A stretch of DNA of 20,471 nt. Origin: Penium margaritaceum (taxonomy: Eukaryota > Streptophyta > Zygnematophyceae > Desmidiales > Peniaceae). The position numbers and the translations under genes were made by a program. The DNA lies in the NCBI GenBank assembly GCA_023375785.1, contig SZWC01023356.1:12984-33454 (forward strand). Direction: 5' to 3'. Of the stretch, positions 8,973 to 18,275 are shown one piece after another; the stretch's first letter is position 1; each line of letters begins with the position of its first letter. Below the pieces are notes generated by a model. It made no database searches, was not told the DNA's origin, and worked only from the letters and a program-made list of their open reading frames with translations.

Positions 8973-9030
8973 GTGGGGGGGGATTGTATCGTACCAGACG
9001 TACACGAGTCCCTAGTTTCTCCCAATGGGC
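8973..9030 (+). repeat. Solo fragment: G-rich PPT-like tract and first ~46 bp of a chromovirus LTR
   Basis: After a T/G-rich stretch, a G tract leads into TGTATCGTACCAGACGTACACGAGTCCC at 8985, clearly the start of the same LTR family in plus orientation. It stops near 9030 and is replaced abruptly by minus-strand RT sequence of element B. The rest of this LTR is missing, so a deletion or recombination joined two elements here. Confidence 0.65.
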
Positions 9031-9585
9031 ATCGAGATACACCACAAAAAAATCGTCGAGATATAGGTGGGAGATGTTCATTGTCCCCATAAACGTCATT
9101 GGGGAATTTTTAAGTAGGAACGACATTACCATGAACTCGAGATTCTTGTAGCCGGTTTGGAATGCCATCTTCTTGATGTCAGCATCTGCCACGCGTATGT
9201 GGTGATAACCATTGTGCAAGTCGCTTTTGCTGAAATTTTGAGCCCCTCGGAGTTGGTCAAAAAGATCATGAGCTCGAGGAAGGGGGTAGCGGTTCTTGAT
9301 GGTACTGTCGTTTAACTCCCAATATTCCATGCACATCCGCATCTCACCTGTTTCATTTTTTACAAAAAGTATGGGTGTGGTATATGGTGATGTGGATGGG
9401 CGGATGAACCCCTGACCGAGAATCTCGTCGAGTTCTTTTTTTAGCTCGGTAAGCTTGTGATTGCTCATCCAATAGGCCCCTTGACTTGTAGGTTTTCTTG
9501 TCAGCTTCAGCTCAATGTGATGGTCGATGTCTCGTTGCAAAGGTAAGGTTCTCAAGAGTTTGTCGGGGAAGACGTCCACAAACTC
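9031..9585 (-). pseudogene. Chromovirus B reverse transcriptase, truncated at the catalytic motif
   Basis: From 9579 down: DVFPDKLLRTLPLQRDIDHHIELK, then ELDEILGQGFIRPSTSPY, LNDSTIKNRYPLPR, SKSDLHNGYHHIRVADADIKKMAFQTGY and YLDDFFVVYLD. These are the fingers and palm of a Ty3/gypsy RT in a single frame. The catalytic YLDD motif is cut after YLD, where the next bases come from the LTR fragment at 8985-9030. A TAG at 9586-9588 separates this from the upstream linker in the same frame (FAPLI stop EFVDVFPD). Polymerase activity is impossible. Confidence 0.85.
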
Positions 9586-10290
9586 CTAGATGAGTGGTGC
9601 AAACTCTTCGAGTACCATCGCAAACTTTGTTGATGCCGATGAGGCTGATGAGGCCGATGATGATTCAGCTGCTACCACTTCCACTTTTTCCATTTGCTCA
9701 AGATGTATGAGCCACACAAGAGCTCCTTGTTGTATACAATGTTTGGCCACGTTCAGTGGTATCAGTTGCATAGGTTGTCGCTTTTTAGCTACCGCAGCTT
9801 TATTTGTTGCTTCCACCTTTGCTGCTTTGGCTTTTGTCTTCTGTCCCACGTGCGAAATTTGTCGCTTAGCATCCTCGTGTTCCACGTAGACAATGTCGTT
9901 GTTTCGGTCGACCAGCAGATTGTGCCGGTATAGGAGATATCGCTCGAGAATGATTTTGTGGTCACTCAATGGATAGGACCTCCAAGCCATTACATCCCGT
10001 AGATCTCCCACCTGTAGTCATGGTAGTTCTCGGAGTCTCTGTATTTACAATCTCTCGTTTAGGGTTTTTCCTTCAAACACCCCTGGCTTGGTCTGCAAAC
10101 CCAGCTTGCGAACGAAGTCGTTGCTCACAAAATTATGAGAAGCTCCTCCATCCAATAGTTTCTGTACCATTATGCGACTCTTGTATCCTCAAGGCTGAAC
10201 TTTTAGCAATATCGCCGGTTGGTTTTACTCGTACCCTTTGTCGAACTTTTCCATCTTAGAAGCACTCTGCAAAGATGTAGACCATATAGA
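9586..10290 (-). pseudogene. Chromovirus B protease and pol linker
   Basis: One reading frame, shared with the RT, carries EKFDKGYE stop NQPAILLKVQP (about 10250-10200), then the retropepsin active site LLDGGASHNFVSNDFVRKLG with its Asp codon at 10150-10152. GVFEGKTLNERL and stops (TAA 10045-10047, TGA 10018-10020) follow. The linker from 10011 (DLRDVMAWRSYPLSDHKI) continues into a Lys/Ala-rich stretch and a Ser/Ala-rich stretch (SSSASSASSAS) before RT. The Asp-Gly-Gly active-site form matches element A and many plant chromoviruses. Confidence 0.75.
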
Positions 10291-10297
10291 TGGGTGA

Positions 10298-10998
10298 TCA
10301 TTTGGTGGTGATCGCTCTGTGCGGACAAGAGTTGCGGCTTTCACTCATGCCCTTTGCAGTTTCCAGACTTATTTTTCTGGGACTCTCTCCACTTTTTAGC
10401 CTACTACTGGCATCGACAATTGCAAGCGATGAGCCCGGATATTCTGCAGTAGCAGGTTTGCGTGTCTCTGTGGTCGATGGCGCCCGCTTCCATTGGAATC
10501 GAGGAGACCCCCAACTGGATTTTTTTGTTTCCACGACAAATGTGGTTGGGAGGTCGCCTGCCATAGGATTCCTGGGTCCGAGCATTGTAGTCAGCACTAT
10601 CGATCCTTTATGTTATTGCGATCATCCGCGGCAAGTCGATTTGGATGCCGAAAATAGCAATTGCTCGTCGAATATCTCGCTTGGGGCCGTTGTGGTGAAA
10701 ATAGAGTTCGTCGGGCAAGATGTCTGCACCAGTGATGATCTCGGGGAATCTCCTCGTATACTTTGCCATGTTGGACTGCTGACGGAGACGCTAGAGTTTA
10801 CACTGTACGTTAGACTTTTCCTTCAGTCATCCACATCGTGTGAGCATCGCACGCAAGGATTCGTTCCAGTTGGTTGGTGGCTCCAACGCATCTTTCCATT
10901 ACATATTGATCTTCTCCAAGGGTACGACGCCTGCGGAAGGGGATATGAGATGGACGTTGTTGACCGTTAATCAAGTCCCGCAGCAGGTGCCTTTGCAA
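10298..10998 (-). pseudogene. Chromovirus B gag, C-terminal two thirds (broken)
   Basis: Recognisable by alignment to the gag of element A. YTRRFPEIITGADILPDELYF (about 10775-10715) matches YTRCSREIITPSDLAP in A. RIDSADYNARTQESYGRRPPN (about 10600-10540) matches RIDNADYNAWIQEPNGWQPRG. Upstream, GEDQYVMERCVGATNQLERILA (about 10920-10860) sits before a stop. Pieces are in different frames. The upstream end fades at about 11000 with no primer site or LTR. Confidence 0.65.
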
Positions 10999-11061
10999 CA
11001 GCCATTCCTATAGCCCTACACGATTTACGTGGTGACTCATTGTCTGGTTCCTACACCCTCT

Positions 11062-11471
11062 GAGAAACTCGTGGCCAGGCGGCACTTGAGTCGACGAATG
11101 ACGCAAAGGACATTGACTTGTGCGACGAGCAGGCAAAGCTGCACTCTTTCCTATGGGACGAGACTGTGAGGTTGGAAGAGGCCGTGACTCGCGCCGCCAT
11201 ACACATGACGGAGGTCCACCTTCAGGTTAGTTTTGCGACTGACCGTCTATATGCCGCAGATGCAGCCGGCCGCCTGGCTGTCGCAGCAGATCTCGACGAG
11301 CTGTACACACATCTTGATGCTGCAGAGACTGTGTGGCGAGGTGCAACTCAGTAGATGGCAGGCATAAATCAGATGATGTAGCTGGAGAGGCCCTTAGCGC
11401 TGCACCAGTCAGATCAGCACGAGACAACAATAGTGACAACTACGACAGCGACGACGACGACAGCGACGACG
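11062..11471 (+). pseudogene. Unrecognised acidic, Ala-rich coding-like fragment
   Basis: An open frame from 11062 (ETRGQAALEST) to a TAG at 11352-11354 encodes a probable helix-rich protein with EEAVTRAAIHMTEVHLQVS and YAADAAGRLAVAADLDELY. A second frame overlaps it and runs on as SDDVAGEALSAAPVRSARDNN into a strongly acidic Ser/Asp tail (DSDDDDSDDDTPG), ending at a TGA at 11469-11471. The two parts could be one protein split by a frameshift. No start codon is convincing and I recognise no family. A gag-like or structural protein of another retroelement is possible. Confidence 0.35.
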
Positions 11472-11633
11472 ACACTCCGGGGTGAGGCTATGTGCGAGCA
11501 CATCCCACCAGCTTCATCGTCACCCTTGCTATTGCTGTGCATGGGTATGTGGCCATGGGGGAGCCATGTTCCCTCCTCAAGGATTGTGTTGGAAAGAGCC
11601 ATTAGCTTTGCTCGTTCTGTTAGCCTCTGTAGC

Positions 11634-11659
11634 CCAGGGGGAGTGTTGGTGTGTGGGCT
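11634..11659 (+). repeat. PPT-like tract plus LTR-like start, copy 1
   Basis: CCCAGGGGGAG is followed by TGTTGGTGTGTGGGC at 11644. A purine tract next to TGTTGG is the signature at the 3' end of many plant Ty1/copia elements. The same pair recurs at 12151. Where this LTR would end is not visible. Confidence 0.4.
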
Positions 11660-11729
11660 TTGGCTTGACACCATTATGAGGACATCGTGGTCACTTTGGG
11701 TGTGACACGATGCTCTGGTCGAGGTTATG

Positions 11730-11965
11730 CTTGTCGCGACCCGCGCACCTGGTGACTTGTACTGGTATGACATGGAGACCCATTGCCTCCATGTATTATG
11801 TATGCTCCATGCATGCGAGCAGGTGTGGTCAAGACCCAGAGACCCGGAGACATGTTCCGGGGTCAGGAGGAGATCTTGTTCCTCTATACCCCTTGCATGG
11901 TGTTTCGCACATGGGTATGTGATTGACTTCGTGCATGGTCGAGACCAAGGCACTTGGTGGGTTGC
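11730..11965 (-). repeat. Three inverted, diverged copies of the ~98-bp monomer
   Basis: On the minus strand three cores recur at 101 and 105 bases: ACCAAGTGCCTTGGTCTCGACC (11938-11959), GGAACATGTCTCCGGGTCTC (11838-11857) and TCACCAGGTGCGCGGGTCGCGAC (11733-11755). They match monomer types in 441-1030, such as ACCAAGTGCCCGGGTC and GGAACATGTCACCGG, in spacing and in sequence. The 234-codon minus-strand frame across them shows no protein family. Confidence 0.65.
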
Positions 11966-12150
11966 ACCACTATCACAAGCAGACCTTGTAATGTGGTTGG
12001 TGTTTACGACGGACAGTGAGAGTAGTCCCTTTGCAAGGAGGGGAGGAGCACTTGTGTAAGTGAACTCGATTGGTTCTTGCCATGGTTGGTTTTGTGAGAA
12101 ATCCCTCCCTAACTTCACTCAGTCATCATTGTGGTGACGGGTGTGTCAGC

Positions 12151-12850
12151 CAGGGGGAGTGTTGGTTTGTGTGGCTTCCACCAGTCACGAGCGACGACCA
12201 TGGTGATTACCCGTATACCCCACACTGCTGGAGTGGAGTAGCAGTACTGGAGAGCACCACGACATGGTCCCTGATGCGGACGCAGCTGGCGTCGGAGCAA
12301 TGACGAGTGGTGGCTCCATGCACCAGCCGTTGCCAGACAGCTGTCACGACATCCCAGGTGCTTGCCGGGGTCCTTTGCGGTTTTTCTGCAAACGCTAGAC
12401 TTTGCTCCGTGGACTGGATCTCGAGCCCGATTTGCATGTTTTGCATTGTCTGTCCACTAATCAATGCTAGACTTGTACGTGTGACCAGTAGTAGCGTCCG
12501 GCTTGAGATTTTGCATCTCTAGGTTCAGACGGTGTTGCGTTTGCACAACTGTGCGCAGAATTACGGCCAACATAGTGGTTTTGGGTCGGTTTTAGAACAA
12601 ACTGACACTGTGCGTCACCCGCCGTGCACCGCAGCAGCTATTTATGCTGTGCGCTTGTCAGTTGTCATCTCTCTCTGTAATGGAATTCAATTCGAGCTTC
12701 CTGACACTCTGTATGTGTCCCTACCCAGACCCTTGCAGTTTCGTGCATGACTTGTAACTGTCATCACACACTAACTCATTGCTGATGCCTAGTTAAGTGG
12801 CAAGCGAATAGGAAGGTCCCAGGAAGTTTCTCATTAGCAACCATGAGTAA
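12151..12850 (+). repeat. Putative Ty1/copia-like LTR with preceding PPT
   Basis: CAGGGGGAG at 12151-12159 precedes TGTTGGTTTGTGTGGC at 12160, echoing 11634-11659. The span contains a TATA-like TATTTATGC near 12640 and the LTR-like text CTCTCTGTAATGGAATTCAATTCGAGC near 12670. It is followed by a primer-like site at 12855. The 3' end is uncertain: CACACA near 12770 or AACCA near 12842 are both possible. No gag or pol of copia type is recognised on either side. Confidence 0.4.
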
Positions 12851-12854
12851 GTAT

Positions 12855-12866
12855 TGGAATCAGAGC
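12855..12866 (+). promoter_or_regulatory. Primer-binding-site-like sequence
   Basis: TGGAATCAGAGC matches 11 of 12 bases of the initiator-Met tRNA primer site TGGTATCAGAGC used by many plant LTR retrotransposons. It lies just after the putative LTR, but the gap to a clear LTR end is longer than normal. Confidence 0.45.
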
Positions 12867-13439
12867 AAGGAGGTCAAAGACCCATGGCATGTGGCAAGAG
12901 CTCACCCCATTCATGATCCTGGTCATGAAGAAACTCACCTTTGTCCGTTGTCAAGGTAGCTTTGCCTGGGTGTGTTTGCCACAGCAGTAGTAGCTACCGC
13001 TCCATTAGCCTAAGGCACATCTGCACCCACATATGTGCTGCAACAGCCACAGCCATCACAGGTACATGAAGCTAGACTTTCTGGATGGAAGAGACAAGCA
13101 AGCAAGCAGGCCATGGATGGAGACGCACCAAGAGAGCTCTGCGGAGGTAAGGATTACGTAAGAAGTGGAAAAAGGTCACAACCGATCAAGTTGTTAGGTG
13201 TCACTCTGGGAGGGCAGCAAGCAAAAGAGTGAGCAACGTACTCGCCATTACTCGCTACCCTCAAGCATGGTGGGATTCGAACTCCATTCATCTATTTTTC
13301 ACACAACCTGTCCACATAGCTTCTGCATAAAACCCGATTGCATCTGGGTTGGGAGAGCACCCGGCTGTCAGCTACAAAACTTGTAACAAGAAAACCAGCG
13401 GGATTAAGAGATGAGCTCAAGTATATGACTGTGTTTGGC
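12867..13439. other. No recognised gene
   Basis: If the upstream primer site is real, this is the 5' untranslated or gag region of a lost element. The frames are short and resemble nothing I know. A small repeat (AAGCAAGCAAGCAGG) lies near 13097. Confidence 0.4.
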
Positions 13440-13499
13440 ATAAGACGGCAAATGAGTGGTGGTGGAGGGACACCAAACAAGAAGCATTCACTGCTTTTG

Positions 13500-13946
13500 C
13501 AGAATGCTCTGATCTTGGTACTAGTCCTACAATTAGCCGATCCAGCGTTCGACTGCATCATGGCTGCTGACGCGTCAGACCGAGCCATCGGCGCAGTCCT
13601 CCTGCAAGACCATGACAATGGCAAGAAACTGATCGCATACATGTCTTGAAAACTGCAAGGTCCGGAACTCAAGTACACCGTACATGAGAAACAAATGCTG
13701 GCGGTCGTACATGCATTTAAGACGTGGTTTTTTTACCTGGAGCGCCCACGATGCATTGTGCGCACCGACCACCATGTGTTCAAACATGTGAAGACGTAGC
13801 TGAACCTCAGTCGAGGTCAAACCCGATGGATGGAGTTCCTTGAATCCGGGTTCGGCTACGATATCGAGTACCGGCAAGGCAAAATCAACCCGACGGATGC
13901 ACTTAGTCGCGGACCAGATTTCATGGCTGTGGTGGTGACACTATAA
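13500..13946 (+). pseudogene. Chromovirus C RNase H
   Basis: One frame gives ADPAFDCIMAADASDRAIGAVLLQ, LKYTVHEKQMLAVVHAFKTW, IVRTDHHVFKH, TRWMEFLESGFGYDIEYRQG and DALSRGPDF, a complete Ty3-type RNase H. The Asp of DASD, the Asp of TDHH and the Asp of DALSR are present. The catalytic Glu of the usual EKEMLA is Gln here (EKQMLA). TGA at 13647-13649 replaces the Arg of the normal SRKL motif, and TAG at 13797-13799 replaces a residue that is usually Gln. The frame ends TAA at 13944. Confidence 0.85.
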
Positions 13947-14057
13947 CTACAACGACACCCATATCTGGAGCAGATATTCACACAAATCTACGACCGGCAC
14001 GACAGATATGAAAAGTCAAAATTCTGGTAAGACACACCCTAATGGCAACGGCGATTC

Positions 14058-15360
14058 AATTGCCAGGTGGTCGTTCTCCCGAATGACGAACTTTGTTATA
14101 TGTTTCTCGAAGAATGCCATAACACAGGACCAGGTGGACACTTAGGAGAGGACAAGATGCTAAAGAAGCTGGCAAAAATTCATCGGTGGGACAAGATGCA
14201 ATCCGACGTGGCCAACTTCTGCAAATCTTACGACACATGTCACCAAAAAAATTCCATCGCATACGGCCACCCAAACTTCTGCAATCTCTCCCTATTCCGA
14301 TGGATTTGTGGGGTGATATCTCCATGGACTTCATCACGGGGTTGCCAGTCACTCTCAAGGGATATGACGCAATCCTCGTGGTCGTCGACGGGTTTTCAAA
14401 AATGTCCCATTTCATCCCAATGATAACCACCGTCATCGCCGAAGGAACTGCATGGCTCTTTCTAAACAACAGCGCGTGGCTACTCGACGTACTGAGAAGC
14501 ATCAAAAGTAACAGAGACGGCCGATTTACGTGTTGTTTTTGGCACGAACAGATGACTCGCTACGACAGCAGAATTCAACTTTTGACAACGTTTCATCCTC
14601 AAACTGACGGCCAAACCGAATGGACCAATAAAACTCTGGAACAGATTCTCCTAACGCTATGTGAACATCATGGGACGATTTGGGCACCAAAACTCCCGAC
14701 CGCCGAAATTGCATATAGTTTGACAGTTTCCACCGCAACGGGTGAAACTCTGTTTGAAGTGGTGCATGGAGAACGCCCTGCTACATCAGCCGACCTACAT
14801 ACTCAAAGCACCATTCTCGCGGTCGACATTCAACGCTGAAACTTCTCCACTATCTGGGAGGAAACATAGCAAATCATCGCGAAGACACAGGCAGCAATGA
14901 AACAAGCAGCTGACCGACATCACATCGACGACGTTTTTGTCGTTGGCAACAAATTCATTCTCAGCTCAGCTAACATCAAACCCTGTGAAATTGCCTGTTC
15001 AAAGCTCAAACCTTGATGGTTCGGACCGTTGAGATTGAGCGCAAGCAAACCTCCGTGGTTGCGCGATTCAAACTCCCTGAAGTTATGCAAGTTTATCTGG
15101 TGTTCCATGTCAGCACACTTAAGCACTACCGAGACCCAATAGAAAACTTCCCTGGAAAGGATGTCCCTCCCCCTCCTCCCGTTCAAGTGGACGAGGACAT
15201 GGAGTACGTCATCAAGGACATCTTCAACCATCGACAACGAGGCAAAATGACAGAATATCTTGTCAACTAACACATCTATGACGCCGCGCACAATAGCTGT
15301 GAACCTTACGACAACCTCCAAGACTTCGATCACCTAAAGGATGGCTATTACCGCCGTCAC
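14058..15360 (+). pseudogene. Chromovirus C integrase with chromodomain
   Basis: The zinc-binding region is FLEECHNTGPGGHLGEDKMLKKLAKIH ... CKSYDTC, with one Cys of the pair changed to Tyr. Then a run of seven A (14245-14251) shifts the frame. The core follows: ISMDFITGLP (first Asp, about 14320), SIKSNRDGRF (about 14500, Asn where the second catalytic Asp is expected), HPQTDGQTEWTNKTLEQ (Glu, about 14610). After a TGA at 14837 and a TAG in the linker, a second shift near 15010 leads to EIERKQTSVVARFKLPEVMQVYLVFHVSTLKHYRDP and the chromodomain (YVIKDIFNHRQRG ... YLVN). Its Trp before EPYDNL is Cys (TGT). Not functional. Confidence 0.85.
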
Positions 15361-15394
15361 TGGGTCACATCTATATGCACGTCGGGATGGTGCG

Positions 15395-15411
15395 ACTAAA
15401 AGGGGGGGAAG
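15395..15411 (+). promoter_or_regulatory. Polypurine tract of chromovirus C
   Basis: CTAAAAGGGGGGGAAG lies immediately before the TGTTGCATACC start of the LTR, as in element A. Confidence 0.8.
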
Positions 15412-15870
15412 TGTTGCATACCAAATGTTCAGAAGTCCCTAATCTGATTGAGTGGGCATTTTTGTTACTGCAGAAAACAACCCACCACATCGCGGGACCT
15501 TGATATTCACTCCAACGGTCGAGGGCAAACCGGCAAACTACCCTCACCTCCAGTGAATCTTCCCAAACCTTCTAACAACTTTGACCATTCTTGTGAATCT
15601 ACGATAGAAGTATCACGACCTTTTGGTCGACTTCTCATTGCATCGAGACGAATCTGGATGTACAAAGATGTACCTTGCATCTTCACCGTCGATTCTCAAA
15701 GCCCCTTGATTTATCGGCGAACCTTCTCAAATCCGGCCACTCACAATGCGACTTCGCACGCGTCACTCAAAAATCGACCCAACGACCCCGACTATGTCTC
15801 ATTTGTAACTCTACACTTCAACATGTTTAGGGTGAACTAGCTCAAATACCCATGAAACGCAAAGTGTGAC
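15412..15870 (+). repeat. 3' LTR of chromovirus C (3' end eroded)
   Basis: It starts TGTTGCATACC and follows the D LTR through AGTCCCTAAT, GGGCATTTTT, the ATAGAAGTATCAC block, the TTCTCAAAGCCCCTTGA block and the GCACGCGTCACTC block to about 15870. The typical TTCCGC...CA end seen in A and D is not found; the sequence passes into 30-bp tandem repeats instead. Confidence 0.7.
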
Positions 15871-15892
15871 TCTAATCTGCTCGTCGATCGAA

Positions 15893-15984
15893 AGAAAAGC
15901 AACGATCTGCCCATGGTTTGGAAGAAAATAAACGATCCTCCCGTTGCTCTCCAAGAAAGCAACCATCCAACCATGGTACTTTCA
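15893..15984 (+). repeat. Three imperfect ~30-bp tandem repeats
   Basis: Units start at 15893, 15923 and 15954 with AGAAARYAAMSATC-like text, and two of them contain CCATGGT. They follow the point where the C LTR stops resembling its relatives. Confidence 0.6.
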
Positions 15985-16620
15985 CTTATCAAGGACTACC
16001 GGTACGTGCATTTCATGTGTGGCACCGTGGGCACGTCATTGAATTTTTTTTGCCGAACTCGCTTTTTGCGTTTTGTTTCCGCAATTCGTACAATGAGGCA
16101 CTGCATGGCCATGAATGCAACTATGAATATGTACACATTACTTCCAAAATACTCATCTTGGCGGTCTTCCCATTCACCAACGAATGGGATATGTAGTTTC
16201 CCTTAAGAAGAGTGCTCTTAGGGTGGCTTCTCTGCTGATTCTCCTATGCCATGCTGATGTTACGTACACATGTATACAATACGACGGTTGAAACACGGTC
16301 TGTATGGGCTCATTCCAGCCTGTCTCCCGAACTTGCATGTGCACAAACCGAGGCGTTCCAGTCAGGTCCGTTCCCTGTCGCAGGTGTGTAGTGAAAGCGG
16401 ATTGGCTGCATAACCCTTCCATGTACATTGTAATGGTCCATGACATGCCTATACAAAGTATTCAGAGCTCCTCGTAAGTATGGACGGTGGTTAGGGACAG
16501 CCCCCCCCCCTCCAGTGTACGTTCACGTTCAAATTCCCTGCTACCTGTAGTGTGGCAATTGAGGACTACGCGATAGCACACCGGTTTGGGTTGTAGTGGG
16601 TGAGTAGCGAGCCTGGACGT
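15985..16620. other. No recognised gene
   Basis: Two overlapping plus-strand frames of about 95 codons (15913-16206) show no family features and look like chance. A C10 run lies at 16501-16510. The lost N-terminal half of the MULE transposase would be expected here, but no DDE-domain text is visible in any frame. Confidence 0.4.
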
Positions 16621-16643
16621 ATTGACGTACGCAGTGTGGAGGC

Positions 16644-17756
16644 ATGTGCCCGGTTCCTGGAGTGGGGCACATCACCAGCAATGCGTTCGAGTCGCTGAAC
16701 GCCCATATAAAGTCCCTCCAAAAGCTGTACCCCTTCTACTACTTCCTATTAGTGCATTACTTTGTGCAGGAGATCATGGTACATCATCACGAGCAGATTG
16801 ACAAGTGCACCAAGACACTTGCACCGGATCCCACAAAATGGCTGCTGCACGGTTTTGTGGTCGCTCACAACAACGACGTGATGATGGAGGGGCCACACAC
16901 GGCTATGGTGCGTGGCCAAGCTCAAGTCCTCCAGCAGGTCGATCTTTTTCGGGCAAGTTGTGAGTGTGGTCGCTGGCGTCAGTATGGCCAGCCTTGCCAG
17001 TACGCATGTGCCTTCATGATGGAGGTGGGTGAAGACCCGACTGGGCACGTGAACCTTGGCCAAACAGTAAGGTATTCGAGCCTCACGTATGGCAGTCCCA
17101 TGCCGTGCATTGCCGCGTCCCCAATCCGTCCTGCACAATCTGTCTGAGGGCAACCAGGACCAAGACGAGGCCGTGGTAGGCCCAAGAGTGCCCGCTTGGA
17201 GCGTGCACCGCTGTGCAAACGAAAATTCATCTATCCCAAGTGTGGCCGGAAAGGTCACACAGAAAAGAAGTGTCTCAACCCTGCCGCACCGTGTCCTCAC
17301 GAAGTAATAATAGCACTAAGAGCTGATCGTGAAGCAACAACAGCAGCAACAGGTGTAGGAGCAAGGAGAGAAGAAGCGGGACGTGACATAGCAAGAGGTG
17401 GACAGGCAACAGAAGGTGCAACAACCGAAGACTTTGACGCTTCAGACTACGGCCCTGAAGCAGAGCCCAGGGGGTCCTGGACAGACGAAGAGGTTGGTGA
17501 GGGAGCAGCAGATGACTTCGATGAAGATGTGTCTGACAATGGCAGTGAGGACTCGTTGCGGTACGTGGCAAAGCCAAAGAACGGATTGCTGACACAAGAA
17601 GAGCACGATGGTGAAGGAGCCAGACTCATGGAACAGCTGGGAGGCCTGGTGGAAAACGCAAAAGGCGATGCATGAGAAGAGGACGTGGAAGCCGATGCAG
17701 GAGAAGAGCATGTAGATGATGAAGCAGAAGAAGAAGTGGAGAGCCATGAAGTCTGA
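16644..17756 (+). pseudogene. MULE (Mutator-like) transposase, C-terminal half with acidic tail
   Basis: Mutator transposases cut and paste DNA in the nucleus. Residues 8-24 (GHITSNAFESLNAHIKS) are the conserved TSN-ESLN segment after the DDE core. Residues 106-125 (CECGRWRQYGQPCQYACAF) form a SWIM zinc finger whose final ligand, usually His, is Tyr120. A TGA at 17145-17147 (codon 168) follows. The same frame continues with GRGRPKSARLER and a zinc knuckle (YPKCGRKGHTEKKC, residues 197-210) in which the first Cys is Tyr197. About 160 hydrophilic residues follow, rich in Asp/Glu (DDFDEDVSDNGSED), through a second TGA (17673-17675) to a final TGA at 17754. No other stop interrupts 371 codons. 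The catalytic half upstream is missing. MULE identity is firm; the acidic tail is unusual. Confidence 0.8.
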
Positions 17757-18217
17757 GGCATAAATGCACTTGGGATGTAAGGTGAGGAGTTTCATTGAGC
17801 ATGTTCAAAGATACTGCTGTATTTCTTGTTTTCCTGTGAAAACAGTGAACATCCTTCTAACAACAAGTACATGTCACTGTGCAGGATTACATGGGAGTGT
17901 TCCTTGGTCGCATACCTCCTTTCATAGCACATCCACGTCCATGGCCTACGGTTGAGTTGCCATGAGCACTACCAGGCTTAAGTCTGTGATCCCAAAGCTA
18001 GAGAGGTTGTGTTAGAGGGGGTGTGAATCCTTGACCATTGTCAATTTTCAGTTGGTTAGTGTGTCCTTCTCATGAGAGAACATTCGGTACTCTACTTTCT
18101 TGCTATTGTTAGATGGAAAATGAACCATTATGTGTAACTGAACATTCTTCCTTCATAAAATCAAAAGCACCAATGTTTACGTAATAACAAATTACGGCTC
18201 TATGATTGTATGTAAAG
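17757..18217. other. No recognised gene
   Basis: A/T-richer sequence with short frames only. It separates the MULE remnant from the TATA box at 18218. Confidence 0.45.
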
Positions 18218-18225
18218 TATAAAAG
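18218..18225 (+). promoter_or_regulatory. TATA box candidate
   Basis: TATAAAAG lies 58 bases upstream of the first ATG of the following ORF. A TSS about 30 bases downstream would leave a short leader of about 25 bases. Spacing is right for a Pol II core promoter, but a single TATA match can occur by chance. Confidence 0.4.
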
Positions 18226-18275
18226 GTCATAACACTTGCACTTCTAATTCTCTCGTACATTTGCACCACAACTCA

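Larger units (their letters stand above)
9031..10998 (-). mobile_element. Chromovirus B: truncated Ty3/gypsy internal region
   Basis: Minus-strand gag, protease, linker and RT in the normal order. There is no LTR, primer site, RNase H or integrase. It is cut at the low-coordinate side inside the RT active site and at the high-coordinate side inside gag. It belongs to the same family as A (gag, protease and RT all align), but its pol frame is better kept: one frame runs from about 10280 to 9031 with only a handful of stops. Confidence 0.8.
13440..15870 (+). mobile_element. Chromovirus C: 5'-truncated Ty3/gypsy element
   Basis: It starts abruptly in the connection between RT and RNase H (NEWWWRDTKQEAFTAFAEC, about 13453-13509) and continues through RNase H, integrase, chromodomain, PPT and LTR. 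Gag, protease and RT are missing. It is the same family as A, B and D. The frame is the best kept in the window, with two shifts (about 14245 and 15010) and few stops. Confidence 0.8.

Noticed and set aside
10290..10970. 226-codon plus-strand ORF.
   Set aside because: It is antisense to the gag of element B, which aligns with the gag of element A. No plus-strand motif was recognised.
11414..12118. 234-codon minus-strand ORF containing CDSGATHQ, resembling the active site of a copia protease.
   Set aside because: The motif falls inside a ~98-bp repeat monomer, and the equivalent monomers at 441-1030 do not encode it. No gag, integrase or RT text surrounds it. The frame ends in Val runs that are the antisense of an Asp/Ser tract. 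Chance is more likely.
13262..13290. GGGATTCGAACTCC, resembling the T-arm of a tRNA on the minus strand.
   Set aside because: The stem bases beside the loop do not pair, and no acceptor, D or anticodon arm could be placed around it.
16644..17756. In-frame TGA codons as evidence of stop-codon recoding in a MULE gene.
   Set aside because: Other elements in the window also carry TGA, TAG and TAA stops, and the MULE has lost metal ligands. Ordinary decay explains it without recoding.
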